Origin: Akkermansiaceae bacterium
GTDB lineage: Bacteria; Verrucomicrobiota; Verrucomicrobiia; Verrucomicrobiales; Akkermansiaceae
DNA length: 64,000 nucleotides
Direction of reading: 5' to 3'
Assembly: GCA_905182475.1 (NCBI GenBank)
Contig: CAJJBR010000056.1
Coordinates: 1 to 64,000 of the forward strand
Shown piece after piece: positions 24,829 to 33,833 of this stretch. The translations under genes were made by a program, and so were the position numbers. The notes beneath the pieces were generated by a model. It saw only the letters and a program-made list of their open reading frames with translations. It was not told where the DNA came from and made no database searches. Position 1 is the first letter of the stretch, and each line of letters starts with the position of its first letter.

Positions 24829-25268
24829 AAGAACTGTTAGAATTCGGACTCATCATCGCCGGATGCTCGCTGGCGGCACTCAGCATCGCCAGCTTCTGGA
24901 TTCCCAAAGCACTCGGATGGCGGGAGAAATTGGCTGGGCTTACCCCGCTGATGCGAGAGCTGTTTTTAACTTATTCGTTCTACGTATGGAGCAGCCATGT
25001 GCTTTTCACAGTATTAGCCCTCGGTTTTGGCGATTGGCTGATTGGCGGAACGAATGCGGCGAAGGCAATGAACACCTTCATGCTGCTGTGGTGGAGCGTG
25101 CGACTCTACTTGCAGTTCTTCGGGTTTGATCTGAGTGAGATCAAGGCAAGCAGGTTCAACCGCATCGCCAAGCACCTGCTGACCTTGCTCTTCATCGGCC
25201 TCGTCGTCCTCTTCGGCGGCCTGCTTTGCTGGAACTTGGGATGGTTGCAACCAGGGAGCCTTCAATGA
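24825..25268 (+). CDS. Small integral membrane protein, four helices
   Basis: 147 residues. Start ATG overlaps the previous stop. Segments FGLIIAGCSLAALSIASFWI, LFLTYSFYVWSSHVLFTVLA, MNTFMLLWWSVRLYLQFFG and LTLLFIGLVVLFGGLLC. Like its neighbour it has an RELFxxY...H pattern in helix 2 and a WWxxR/WGxR pattern in helix 3. It overlaps the MBOAT gene by four bases. Probably forms a membrane complex with that enzyme; inferred from context only. Confidence 0.7.
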   Translation: MKELLEFGLIIAGCSLAALSIASFWIPKALGWREKLAGLTPLMRELFLTYSFYVWSSHVLFTVLALGFGDWLIGGTNAAKAMNTFMLLWWSVRLYLQFFGFDLSEIKASRFNRIAKHLLTLLFIGLVVLFGGLLCWNLGWLQPGSLQ

Positions 25269-26188
25269 TCGCTGTTATTCCATTCCTCGTGATCGCCGGA
25301 GTTGCCGCCGGGCCGCTGTTGACGAAGGTGAAACCAACTGCATTCAAGCGAGCCCTAGGATGGCTTATTTTGGTAGCTCTGGTATTCGCAGCCGACTTCG
25401 CGATGAAGGACGGAGAACCGCTCTGGCGGATGGTTGCGATTTGCAGCGTGCTGCTCGGAGCGATGAAAGGTCTGGTCTATGTGGAGTGGGCGGGGTCGCA
25501 AAAGCTTCCCCTTCCCCGTTACGGAGTCTTCGCCTTCCTATGGTTCGGCATGGATCCGAGGAGTTTCCGGGTCAGGCGGACGGGTCTTAGCTGGCAGCGC
25601 GACGTGTCGCTTGGCCTATTTCTCATGCTGGTCGGAACACTTGGAGCTTGGCTCGTCTGGGCTATGGGCTGGCGGCAGATCTTTGTAATGTTTCTGCCGA
25701 TGAGTCTCGGCTTCCACTTCGGAGCCCTACGCGTGCTTAAAGGCGTCCAACGTGCCGCAGGCTTTCCTGTCAGGACGCTTTTCCCAAATATCTTAGAAAC
25801 CCATGGTATAGCCGACTTTTGGAGCAGGCGCTGGAATACCGGATACTCGCAGATGATGCAGCGGTTGGTCGGGCGACCGGTGGCAAAATGCTTCGGCGAA
25901 AGCGCCGGTATCATGGCAGTCTTTGTCTCATCCGGCCTGCTACATGAAGCCGCAATCACCCTTCCGGTCGGCTCGGGCTTCGGGCTTCCTACCATCTATT
26001 TCACTCTCCACGGATTTCTGATCCTCTTGGAAAGAAAATGGAACCGCCGGTTAGGAAAAATTCCAACCTTACTTGCTGTCATCCTCCCGCTGGGATGGCT
26101 TTTTCCTCCCGATTTCCAAACAGAAGTGATCGCGAAGTGCCTGCGGGTGTTTGATTTTGTAAGTGGCATGGCTGGAAATTTGCTGTGA
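25265..26188 (+). CDS. Wax synthase-type MBOAT (MBOAT_2) acyltransferase
   Basis: 307 residues from the ATG at 25265 (overlaps the previous stop). Multi-span protein; the C-terminal half has FWSRRWNTGYSQMMQRLV and VSSGLLHEAAITLPVG, where the Asn/His pair fits the catalytic His of plant and bacterial wax synthase-like MBOAT_2 enzymes. These transfer acyl groups to alcohols or other acceptors. The product might be a wax ester, an acylated polymer or a lipid; context with a DCC protein does not settle it. Last gene of the operon. Confidence 0.8.
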   Translation: MIAVIPFLVIAGVAAGPLLTKVKPTAFKRALGWLILVALVFAADFAMKDGEPLWRMVAICSVLLGAMKGLVYVEWAGSQKLPLPRYGVFAFLWFGMDPRSFRVRRTGLSWQRDVSLGLFLMLVGTLGAWLVWAMGWRQIFVMFLPMSLGFHFGALRVLKGVQRAAGFPVRTLFPNILETHGIADFWSRRWNTGYSQMMQRLVGRPVAKCFGESAGIMAVFVSSGLLHEAAITLPVGSGFGLPTIYFTLHGFLILLERKWNRRLGKIPTLLAVILPLGWLFPPDFQTEVIAKCLRVFDFVSGMAGNLL

Positions 26189-26288
26189 TATACTGCCGTT
26201 GCGGGCTCCGCCAGGGATCACAAGCCAAACATGGCGACTACCTTCTCAGCGGCAGCCCTTCTCCTATTCAGAAGGCGCAGGGATTGGA

Positions 26289-26957
26289 TCAATCCCTCTC
26301 GGCGACGAACAAGGTGTGGGTGAAGCGTTTCGCCTTCGGGTAAGCCTTGGCACCCACGCACTCGACGCTTTTGAAAAATTTTCCCAAGGAGCGTGCGAAA
26401 GTCTTGTCCTGGTTCGCCGACCAATAGACGACGCAGCCACCCGGGCGGAGGGCGGCTTTTACCCGGGAGATCCCTCCCCCATCGTAAAGTTTCGCATTCC
26501 CCTTCTGGACCAGAGGATCCGGGCTATTGTCCACATCTAGCAGGATCACATCGTAACGATCTTTTCCCACACGGTCGATCAGCTCGGAAACGTCGCGGAT
26601 GTGGATGCGAACGCGCGGATCATCGACCAGGTGGCCGTTGACCTCTGTTAGAAATTCTCGATTCCAATCGACTACCACTTGGAGCAGCTCCGCGACATCA
26701 ACTATTGCATCGGGCGGGCAGAGTTCGAGCACGCGTCGGAGGGTGAAACCAAAACCAAGTCCGCCGATGAGGATACGCGGCTTTGAGGGCATTTTCCCAC
26801 ATGCCAGATCGGCCATCTGTTGCTCCGATGAAGAGGCGTTCGTGCTCATCAATGGCACCCCGCCGACTTTCATAAAATGATGGCCGTCGTGCTCCTGAAG
26901 AAGCAGCGTTTCGCCATCCGGAGTTTTGGAGGTGGCGAGGGTGGTAGTCGGTTTCAT
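26289..26957 (-). CDS. Spermidine synthase-like methyltransferase-fold protein (paralogue 2)
   Basis: 222 residues. Same layout as the protein at 20627: DGHHFMKVGGVPLMST N-segment, PRILIGGLGFGFTLRRVLEL, IVDVAELLQVVVDWNREFL, YDVILLDVDNSPDPLVQ, GGCVVYWSANQ. The two share the SSSEQQMADL/FSEQQLADI linker. Substrate unknown. The two copies lie on the same strand about 5 kb apart with an unrelated plus-strand operon between them. Confidence 0.75.
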   Translation of the reverse strand: MKPTTTLATSKTPDGETLLLQEHDGHHFMKVGGVPLMSTNASSSEQQMADLACGKMPSKPRILIGGLGFGFTLRRVLELCPPDAIVDVAELLQVVVDWNREFLTEVNGHLVDDPRVRIHIRDVSELIDRVGKDRYDVILLDVDNSPDPLVQKGNAKLYDGGGISRVKAALRPGGCVVYWSANQDKTFARSLGKFFKSVECVGAKAYPKAKRFTHTLFVAERD

Positions 26958-27091
26958 GAGAAAAAAATGAGCATCGACGATTTAGCGTGTGGAGCGCCGC
27001 CCTTTCAGGCGGCTGGATTTAGCCGTGGCTTTGTATTCACGCAGGGCTGGTGTGCTTAGGTTCCGCTGCAGCCTAGAAGGACGGCTTTCTA

Positions 27092-28615
27092 CTACTCCCA
27101 CTCGATGCTTGCAGGTGGCTTGGTGGAAATATCGTAGAGGACGCGGTTGATTCCATCCACTTCGTTGAGGATTTGTTGGCTGGTCTCGCGAAGGAGTTGC
27201 GCCGGGAGATCTACCCATTCGGCAGTCATCGCGTCTTCGGAAATTACGGCTCTCAGGTTCGTCGCCCATTCATAGCTGCGCTCGTCACCTTTCACGCCAA
27301 CGGTTTTCACCGGAATCAGGCCGGCATACGCCTGCCAGACTTTGTCATACCAGCCGTGCTCCTTGAGTTTCCCAATGAAAATCGCATCGCATGCGCGGAT
27401 GATATCGAGTCTGTCCTGCGTGACCTCACCCGGGCAGCGGACAGCAAGGCCGGGGCCAGGGAATGGATGGCGACCCAGGATATCCGGGGCGATACCGAGG
27501 GAATGCCCCAGTTCGCGCACCTCGTCTTTGAATAGCTCAGCAAGCGGTTCGAGGACTTTACCCTGCGCCTGAAGTTCAAGAATGCGATCCACACGGTTGT
27601 GGTGAGTTTTGATCTTGGAGGCTTTGGATTTCGCGTTCGAGGCGCTTTCGATCACGTCGGGGTAAAGGGTTCCCTGGGCGAGAATTTCGGCATCGCCTAC
27701 GGAATCCCAGAAAACATCGATGAAAAGATTTCCGATGATCACCCGCTTTTTCTCAGGATCTGCTTCACCGGCTAAGGCAGTAAGGAAACGCTCGCTGCAA
27801 TCGACAGTTTCAATGGGCACGCCCATGCGGTGGAAGTTGCTACGGACTTCTTCTCCTTCGTCTTTGCGCATAAGTCCGTGATCCACGAAAATCGCGCGGA
27901 CATTGGCTCCGGCTTCTTTCAGGAGCACTGCAAGCACAGTGCTATCCACGCCACCGGAAACGCCGCAGACGACTTGTTTATTGCCACAGGTCTTGCGGAT
28001 ACCTTCGATCATCTCGCGTTTAAAATCATCGATCTTAAATGGCATGAGTTCCTCGGCCGTGAGGAGGAAATTGTGGAGGATTCGCAGACCCTCGTGGCTG
28101 TGTGTCACCTCCGGGTGGAACTGGATACCGAAGAATCTCTCGCCCCACTGGAGTGAAACAGGAGTGCCGTGCTGGTTGCTTGCAATGACCTTGGCGCAAT
28201 CCGGGATGACTTTCACAGTATCCGAATGGCTCATCCAAACCTGGGATTTCTCCGAGATACCTTCGTAAAGACCATCGTGACTTTCCGGGTAAAGGTTTGC
28301 CGGGCCGTATTCGCGGCGGTCGCTCGGCTCGATCGTGCCGCCGAACTTCAAGTTGAGAAGCTGCATCCCGTAACAAACCCCAAGTACCGGAACCCCGAAG
28401 GCTTTAAGCGCCTCGAAATCCAAATCCGGCGCATCAGGATCACTGGTGCTTTTCGGTCCGCCCGAAAGGATGATCGCGCCCGGCTTCCCGATATCAGGAA
28501 AATCCTCGAGTGCGTAAAGCATTGCGAAGTATCCAAGTTCCCGCACACGCCGGACGATGAGTTGCGTGTATTGCGAGCCGAAGTCGATGACTGCTACGTG
28601 TTTGTTGTCGTGCAT
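27092..28615 (-). CDS. guaA: GMP synthase (glutamine-hydrolysing)
   Basis: 507 residues. Class I amidotransferase domain with ILSGGPKST and nucleophile Cys81 in GVCYGMQ, then HPEVTHS with the catalytic His. ATP-pyrophosphatase domain with P-loop GVSGGVDSTVLA and the C-terminal dimerisation domain ending in PPASIEWE. It turns XMP, ATP and glutamine into GMP. The ATG at 28615 directly abuts a heptad repeat. A TTG at 28624 is within the repeat. Downstream of guaB on the same strand (110 bp gap), a normal purine operon. Confidence 0.97.
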   Translation of the reverse strand: MHDNKHVAVIDFGSQYTQLIVRRVRELGYFAMLYALEDFPDIGKPGAIILSGGPKSTSDPDAPDLDFEALKAFGVPVLGVCYGMQLLNLKFGGTIEPSDRREYGPANLYPESHDGLYEGISEKSQVWMSHSDTVKVIPDCAKVIASNQHGTPVSLQWGERFFGIQFHPEVTHSHEGLRILHNFLLTAEELMPFKIDDFKREMIEGIRKTCGNKQVVCGVSGGVDSTVLAVLLKEAGANVRAIFVDHGLMRKDEGEEVRSNFHRMGVPIETVDCSERFLTALAGEADPEKKRVIIGNLFIDVFWDSVGDAEILAQGTLYPDVIESASNAKSKASKIKTHHNRVDRILELQAQGKVLEPLAELFKDEVRELGHSLGIAPDILGRHPFPGPGLAVRCPGEVTQDRLDIIRACDAIFIGKLKEHGWYDKVWQAYAGLIPVKTVGVKGDERSYEWATNLRAVISEDAMTAEWVDLPAQLLRETSQQILNEVDGINRVLYDISTKPPASIEWE

Positions 28616-28650
28616 AAAATTCAAAATTCAACTCTCAAAATTCAACTCTC
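28616..28650 (-). repeat. Heptad repeat abutting the guaA start
   Basis: Five 7-bp units alternating AAAATTC and AACTCTC on plus (GAATTTT and GAGAGTT in gene sense). The first unit touches the guaA ATG. Confidence 0.85.
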
Positions 28651-28697
28651 AATCAAAAGTGCGTAACGCAATCACCTCAGAATCTTTATTCTTTCTT

Positions 28698-28725
28698 GAA
28701 GTTTGAGATTTGAATTTTGAGCTTT
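28698..28725 (+). repeat. Heptad repeat at the guaB 3' end
   Basis: Four units (GAAGTTT, GAGATTT, GAATTTT, GAGCTTT) after an ATTCTTTCTT anchor. The last T is the first base of the guaB stop triplet region. Opposite orientation to the guaB-guaA genes. Confidence 0.8.
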
Positions 28726-30179
28726 TACCCAAGCGGTTGGTAATTGGTTGGTTCCTCGGTCATGACGATGTCGTGGACGTGGCTTTCGCGAAGGCCGCCG
28801 GCGGTGATGCGGGTGAAAGTGGCTCGCTCGCGGAGTTCTGCGAGGGTGGAGGCACCAACGTAGCCCATGCCGGATTTCAGGCCGCCCATGAGTTGGAAGA
28901 TGACATCGGAGAGAGGGCCTTTGTAGGGCACACGACCTTCGACTCCCTCGGCGACGAGTTTCCCTGAGCTATTTTGAGAATAGCGGTCAGCAGCGCCTTT
29001 GCGCATGGCACCGAGCGAACCCATTCCGCGGTAGGTTTTGAAACGGCGACCCTGGTAGTAAACGCTCTGGCCGGGGCTTTCGCGAGTTCCGGCGAGGATG
29101 GAGCCGAGCATTACTAGATCGGCTCCGGCGGCGATGGCTTTCACCACATCACCGGAGTAGCGGATGCCTCCGTCGGCGATTACTTTCACGCCGCGTTCAC
29201 GGCAGTAGCCGGCCACGTTCTGGATGGCGGTAAACTGGGGCATACCCACGCCGGCAATGACCCGGGTGGTGCAGATCGAGCCAGGCCCGACTCCGACTTT
29301 CAGAGCACTGGCTCCTGCGGAAACGAGATCGCGCGCGCCTTCTGCGGTTACCACATTTCCGGCAACGACGGGCAGATCGCCCATGCTGCGAAGTTTCTCG
29401 ATGACGTTCATCACGTGGCGGGTGTGCCCGGTTGCAGCATCGATGAAAAGAGCATCCGCTCCGGCTTCGATAAGTGCGGCGGCGCGTTCCTCGACATCGG
29501 GTCCGACACCGACTGCCGCGCCACAGCGGAGCTGTCCGTTCGAGTCTTTCGCCGCGCTGGTGAAGGTGATGCGTTTTTCGATATCTGATCCGGTGATGAG
29601 GCCCACGAGGTGCCCGCAATCATCAACTAGAGGAAGTTTTTCGATCCGGCTTTGGTAAAGGATGCGGCGGGCTTCCTCCAAGCTGGTGTTCGGCGGGGCG
29701 GTGACCACTTTGTCGCGTGGCGTCATGACTTCAGAAACAAGAGCGCCGGGACGATCCAAGTAGCGGACATCGCGGCCAGTGACCATGCCTTCGAGTTTCC
29801 CCTGGCCATCGACTACCGGAAAACCGGAGAAGCCGTTTTCAGCCATGATCGAGAGGATACGCTCAACGGTATCGGTTTTGGAAACGGTGAGAGGGTCAAT
29901 GATGACCGCGCTTTCCGAACGTTTCACTTTCGAGACCATCGCCGCCTGTTCCTCAATCGAACATGCCCGGTGGATCACGCCCATGCCGCCTTCACGGGCG
30001 AGCGCGATCGCGAGATCGTGCTCGGAGACGGTATCCATCGCTGCGGAAACAACCGGAAGCCGCAGGGAAATCCCGTCGGTAAGGTTGGTTGCAAGGTCGG
30101 CTTCACCCGGTAAAATCGAGCTCAAAGCCGGAACAAGAAGCACATCGTCAAACGACAATCCCAATGAAATCTCTGCCAT
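28725..30179 (-). CDS. guaB: Inosine-5'-monophosphate dehydrogenase
   Basis: 484 residues. TIM barrel start [18 protein letters not shown], a two-CBS Bateman insert around residues 95-205 ([36 protein letters not shown]), the catalytic loop GPGSICTTR with Cys near 303, and the mobile flap [10 protein letters not shown]. It converts IMP to XMP, the step before guaA. Length and motifs are normal. First gene of the guaB-guaA pair. Confidence 0.97.
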   Translation of the reverse strand: MAEISLGLSFDDVLLVPALSSILPGEADLATNLTDGISLRLPVVSAAMDTVSEHDLAIALAREGGMGVIHRACSIEEQAAMVSKVKRSESAVIIDPLTVSKTDTVERILSIMAENGFSGFPVVDGQGKLEGMVTGRDVRYLDRPGALVSEVMTPRDKVVTAPPNTSLEEARRILYQSRIEKLPLVDDCGHLVGLITGSDIEKRITFTSAAKDSNGQLRCGAAVGVGPDVEERAAALIEAGADALFIDAATGHTRHVMNVIEKLRSMGDLPVVAGNVVTAEGARDLVSAGASALKVGVGPGSICTTRVIAGVGMPQFTAIQNVAGYCRERGVKVIADGGIRYSGDVVKAIAAGADLVMLGSILAGTRESPGQSVYYQGRRFKTYRGMGSLGAMRKGAADRYSQNSSGKLVAEGVEGRVPYKGPLSDVIFQLMGGLKSGMGYVGASTLAELRERATFTRITAGGLRESHVHDIVMTEEPTNYQPLG

Positions 30180-30221
30180 GAGATATTAAACAGAGCCGCC
30201 AACGACTGAGCAAGCCTGGAT

Positions 30222-31160
30222 TCAAGTTCTTTTCATTTCCATGCCCTTTGGGGAAGTGAGAGCGGAGAAAACCATAGAATACACCCGGTGGCGCGGGACT
30301 TTGATTCGTTTCCTGAGACTTTTGAGATCCGCCACATCCATGCATTCTAGGGTTTCCTTGGCGATCATAGCGGGCAGGATACTCGCGGTGCGGAGACGGC
30401 GGGATTCCAGATCTGCGGAATAGGAAAATCCAGCCTCCACCCTCCCCAGCGCGATCTTCCTCCATTTTAAAAACTCCCCCATCAGCAATTTTTCATCTGT
30501 CGGATCGGCAACAGGAAGATAGCATCGCCCGTTCGCGAGATCCTCGGGGAGGTCGCGGAGGATATTTACGAGCTGTAGGGATTTTCCGTAGTCAACCGCA
30601 TGCTTTAGGAGTTCTCTTTCCGGTTGGAGGGAGAATTTTCTACCAAGGGTGAGGTATCCGAGTTTCGTCCAAAACTCCCCCACGCATCCGGCGACCCGCC
30701 AAGTGTAGTCCTCAAGTTCCGCGTCATTTGCCAGTGATATGGGATTTGAAGCACCCGCTTCACCGAACCTCTTCAAATCCAGACGCTGCCCGCTAATGAT
30801 GATCCCGATCACTTCACGGATCAGCTCCTTTTGCTCCGCGGAAAGCGAAACGAACACTTTAATCACCTCCCCCGCCCTTTCCAAGAGAAGCTTTTCTCGG
30901 GGATCCGGTGTCCCTTCGATCATAGCGGCTGACCAAGGCCTGATCCCTTCGCCATCGGTTACCTGTTTCGAAAAATTCTCCAAGCAACAGAGCCTTTCCC
31001 CTGCGGGAACTTCGGCAGAATCCGCAATCGTATCACTGATCCGCGCCAGTAGATACGCGATCCCCGCCGGACGCCGCATCGGCTTCGGGAGGAGTCGAAG
31101 ACTCAGGTAAAACGAACGCGAAACCCCTTTCAGAACGCCCGTTTCAAGCCCCGTATCCAT
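30222..31160 (-). CDS. Squalene/phytoene synthase family protein
   Basis: About 312 residues. First Asp-rich motif DTIAD (Asp43-Asp47) and second motif LQLVNILRDLPED near residue 197, which bind the two prenyl diphosphates through Mg. The family joins two farnesyl or geranylgeranyl diphosphates head to head, giving squalene or phytoene. No hpn or crt genes flank it, so the product is not settled; squalene for hopanoids is the likelier role in this phylum. The start overlaps the stop of the CdsZ-like gene (TGATG), so they are co-translated. GTG at 31163 is an alternative start. Confidence 0.85.
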   Translation of the reverse strand: MDTGLETGVLKGVSRSFYLSLRLLPKPMRRPAGIAYLLARISDTIADSAEVPAGERLCCLENFSKQVTDGEGIRPWSAAMIEGTPDPREKLLLERAGEVIKVFVSLSAEQKELIREVIGIIISGQRLDLKRFGEAGASNPISLANDAELEDYTWRVAGCVGEFWTKLGYLTLGRKFSLQPERELLKHAVDYGKSLQLVNILRDLPEDLANGRCYLPVADPTDEKLLMGEFLKWRKIALGRVEAGFSYSADLESRRLRTASILPAMIAKETLECMDVADLKSLRKRIKVPRHRVYSMVFSALTSPKGMEMKRT

Positions 31161-31864
31161 CACTCATCGACAGCAAGGATCCGACCGCAGTTCTCGCATT
31201 GCGTGACCTCTTTTTCGCCCTGCACGGCGATAGCAGTGGAGGCGATCACTTTCATGTGGCAGCCGGTGCATTTTCCGTCTTTCAGGGTACCGATGGCCAT
31301 CCCGTCTTTGGATTTCATTAGTTTTACGTAGAGCGGCAGGTAGTCTTCGGAAACTTCGGCCACGTGCTTCTCGCGCTCAGCCTTCACTTCCTTCACCTGC
31401 TCCTCCATCTGAGTGTGGCGTTGCTTGATCGATACTAGATCTTCTTCCACGAAACCTTTCGTCTTCGCGAGCTGAGCCTGGGCTTCCGTCTGCTTTTTCC
31501 GAAAAATATCCACCTCTTCCATCGCCTCAAGCTCGCGGGTCTCAAGATCGTCGATTTCCTTTTTGTAACGAACCACCTCATGGCCGAGGGCATTGTATTC
31601 GTCGTTCTTCTTGGTCTCGAACTGCTGGGTCTGGAGGCGCTTGATCGTCGTCCGGCGCGTTTCCGCATCCATCTCGATTTTCTTCACTTTCAGCTCGATC
31701 GCTATGAGTTCGTCGTGAGCTTTCTTCAGAGCAGCGGTATCCCCATTGAGCTTAGCATTCGCACGGGCTTCCTCCTGCGGGAGTTTTGCCAGTTCTTTTC
31801 CCAGCGTTATCAAGCGCCTGTCCCTATCCTGCAAAATTAAAAGTCCGCGAATCTCATCCAACAT
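31160..31864 (-). CDS. Coiled-coil zinc-ribbon protein, CdsZ-like
   Basis: 234 residues. A long coiled coil (residues 1-170, rich in Lys, Glu and Ala; LKKAHDELIAIELKVKKIE, DDLETRELEAMEEVDIF) followed by a C4 zinc ribbon with CTGCHMK and CENCGR near the end. This matches the C4-type zinc ribbon family (CdsZ/CT398-like), which in chlamydiae binds type III secretion and sigma-54 proteins. No secretion genes are near, so the partner is unknown. It is co-translated with the prenyl synthase. Confidence 0.8.
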   Translation of the reverse strand: MLDEIRGLLILQDRDRRLITLGKELAKLPQEEARANAKLNGDTAALKKAHDELIAIELKVKKIEMDAETRRTTIKRLQTQQFETKKNDEYNALGHEVVRYKKEIDDLETRELEAMEEVDIFRKKQTEAQAQLAKTKGFVEEDLVSIKQRHTQMEEQVKEVKAEREKHVAEVSEDYLPLYVKLMKSKDGMAIGTLKDGKCTGCHMKVIASTAIAVQGEKEVTQCENCGRILAVDE

Positions 31865-31873
31865 GAGAAACCA

Positions 31874-32788
31874 TTATCCGCCCGCCGCCCGCTCCGCAAG
31901 TACCGCGTGCCTCTCATTTTTCCGCCGCCGCACCGCATCCCATGCATACAGGGCAATCGCGAGCCAGATCAGGACAAATGAAAGCAGTCTCACGGCCGTC
32001 ATCGGCTCGCCGTAGATTTTCCAACCGATAAAAAACTGCAGGGTCGGCCCGATAAACTGAAGCATCCCCAGCGTGCCCAACCGAATATTCCTGCTCGCGT
32101 AGCCAAAACACAGCAGCGGCACAGCAGTCACCACACCCGTCCCCACCATCCAGAATGCATTCTCCCAACTCCCGCCGAAAGCCGCAGGAACACTCGCACT
32201 CTGCCAAAGCAGCCACCCCAGAGCCACCGGCATCAGCAGCGAACTCTCCACGGTAAGCCCGTTCAAAGCACCCAGTGGTGAGCGTTTCCTCACCACACCA
32301 TAAAGCGAAAACGAAAGTGCCAGACTTAGAGCCACCCACGGAAAATGCCCGACCCCAGGGATCTGTAAAAGCACCCCACAGAAGGCCACCGCCACTGCCG
32401 TAATCTGTAGCCGGTTTTGCCTTTCCCCGAACCAGAGAGCTCCGAACAGAATATTCAGGAACGGATTTATATAGTAACCGAGCGCCCCCTCGATCATCCG
32501 CTCGTTCAGGGTCGCCCAGACATAGAGCAGCCAGTTTGCTCCAATCAGGCATCCGGAGAGGAAATGCCAACCCAGCGTCTTCAGATCCGTCCGCAGACCC
32601 ACCTTCTGCCACCAGAGCAGCGGCCACAGCATCAGGCAGGTCCAGCAAGTCCTCTGTGCGACGATACTCACCGGATGAAGGAAATCGAGATGCTTCCAGT
32701 AAATGGGCAATACCCCCCATAGAGTGAATGCCATCACCCCGACCAGCATCCCTTTCGTGTTCCCCGTCACACTCCCAACTAGCCGCAT
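31874..32788 (-). CDS. rarD: RarD-type EamA permease
   Basis: 304 residues with ten hydrophobic helices in two EamA halves. Near the start KGMLVGVMAFTLWGVLPIYWK is the RarD signature; NWLLYVWATLNERMIEGALGYYINPF is the conserved middle part of the family. RarD proteins are drug/metabolite-type permeases of uncertain substrate. ATG at 32788. The gene ends 10 bp before the CdsZ-like gene, so the three minus-strand genes form one transcript. Confidence 0.88.
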   Translation of the reverse strand: MRLVGSVTGNTKGMLVGVMAFTLWGVLPIYWKHLDFLHPVSIVAQRTCWTCLMLWPLLWWQKVGLRTDLKTLGWHFLSGCLIGANWLLYVWATLNERMIEGALGYYINPFLNILFGALWFGERQNRLQITAVAVAFCGVLLQIPGVGHFPWVALSLALSFSLYGVVRKRSPLGALNGLTVESSLLMPVALGWLLWQSASVPAAFGGSWENAFWMVGTGVVTAVPLLCFGYASRNIRLGTLGMLQFIGPTLQFFIGWKIYGEPMTAVRLLSFVLIWLAIALYAWDAVRRRKNERHAVLAERAAGG

Positions 32789-32815
32789 CCAGACATTACG
32801 GCAACATCTTCCCTT

Positions 32816-32843
32816 GAAGTTTGAAGTTTAAAATTTCAAGTTT
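32816..32843 (+). repeat. Heptad repeat before the dCMP deaminase
   Basis: Four units (GAAGTTT, GAAGTTT, AAAATTT, CAAGTTT) after an ATCTTCCCTT anchor. The GTG start at 32850 lies 6 bp beyond. Confidence 0.85.
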
Positions 32844-32849
32844 CTTCCC

Positions 32850-33290
32850 GTGTCCGAAACCCGCCTCAGCATCCCCCAATACGCCATGGCTCTCGCCCAT
32901 GTCGCCAGCCTCCGCTCCGAGGATCCTTATAGGAAAGTCGGAGCCGCCGCCCTCGATTTCGACAACCGCGTGATCGGCACCGCCTACAACGGCCTCGCCC
33001 CGGGCTACAATCCCTCACCGGAATTCTGGGAGGATCGCGAAGCACGTCAGAAATTCATGCTACACGCGGAAATCAACCTCTGCTCCCTTTTTAAACGCGG
33101 CGAGGCCAAAATCATCGCCACCACCACCATGCCCTGCACCGCATGCATGCAGACCCTTTGCTCCTACGGCATCAAGGAAATCTACTACCAGGAAGTTTAC
33201 CACGCCTCCGATGCACCGGAGATCGCGGAGCTTTATGGGATCAGACTGGAGCAGGTGAGCGATTTCCCGATGTCCGCGGATACCCCATGA
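32850..33290 (+). CDS. dCMP/cytidine deaminase family enzyme
   Basis: 146 residues. Zinc site His72-Ala-Glu74 (MLHAEINLC) and PCTAC (Cys96, Cys99). The GAAALDFDNRVIGTAYNGLAPG and YRKVG stretches fit deoxycytidylate deaminases, which make dUMP for thymidylate synthesis. The short length without an allosteric extension also fits. GTG start next to a heptad repeat. The stop overlaps the start of the next membrane protein gene. Confidence 0.85.
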   Translation: MSETRLSIPQYAMALAHVASLRSEDPYRKVGAAALDFDNRVIGTAYNGLAPGYNPSPEFWEDREARQKFMLHAEINLCSLFKRGEAKIIATTTMPCTACMQTLCSYGIKEIYYQEVYHASDAPEIAELYGIRLEQVSDFPMSADTP

Positions 33291-33655
33291 CGAGCTACCG
33301 CGACACCAACAGACCAAGGACGGAGCTCAACTCTCCCGAGACTGGCATTTCCAGAGGGACTCGAAGCCCGTGGATCTGGGCGGTAGTCTTTTTCGCGACT
33401 GCTATCGGCATTCGATACGGCCCTCTTTACGTTCTTGGCGATGTCACCACGGTTGATCTTGATTCAATTGTGAACCTGAGTCTTTACCTGTTCTCGTGGT
33501 TTTTCTGGATGCTGGGAACATATTTCTTCGTAACCGCCCTCCACCTGCATCCCGGCTGGACATTCTTCGGACTTTTCTCGGTTCTCGGGCTCGTCGCCCT
33601 CCTCATCTTCTCACGCTACAAAAAGACTCCCCAGGAAAACCCGGAGGATTGGTAA
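33287..33655 (+). CDS. Small membrane protein
   Basis: 122 residues from the ATG at 33287, which overlaps the deaminase stop (ATGA). Three hydrophobic segments (WIWAVVFFATAIGIRYG, LSLYLFSWFFWMLGTYFFVTAL, WTFFGLFSVLGLVALLIFS) and a charged end. Not recognised. The overlap makes it likely real and co-translated with the deaminase. Longer frames upstream overlap the deaminase and are shadows. Confidence 0.65.
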   Translation: MTSYRDTNRPRTELNSPETGISRGTRSPWIWAVVFFATAIGIRYGPLYVLGDVTTVDLDSIVNLSLYLFSWFFWMLGTYFFVTALHLHPGWTFFGLFSVLGLVALLIFSRYKKTPQENPEDW

Positions 33656-33833
33656 AACTCGATAAATCACCCTTGAGCGGGTGAAGCCCCCCCCAAACTT
33701 CCCAGCTAAAATGAACCCTACCGGGGTACAGACGCGCCGGTCGGATCGTTCGAGAGGAAAATCCCCACCATTCCTACTTCCACCCCAGCAAACGCCATTG
33801 ACCCGGCGTAGGTTCCCCGTTAAGCCCTCACGC

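Noticed and set aside
28616-28725. Purine riboswitch upstream of guaA
   Set aside because: The gap between guaB and guaA is made of heptad repeats and has no conserved riboswitch core.
33681-33833. N-terminal extension of GpmI
   Set aside because: The catalytic motif DGWG starts ten residues after the ATG at 33834, as in other GpmI proteins; the extension has no conserved content.
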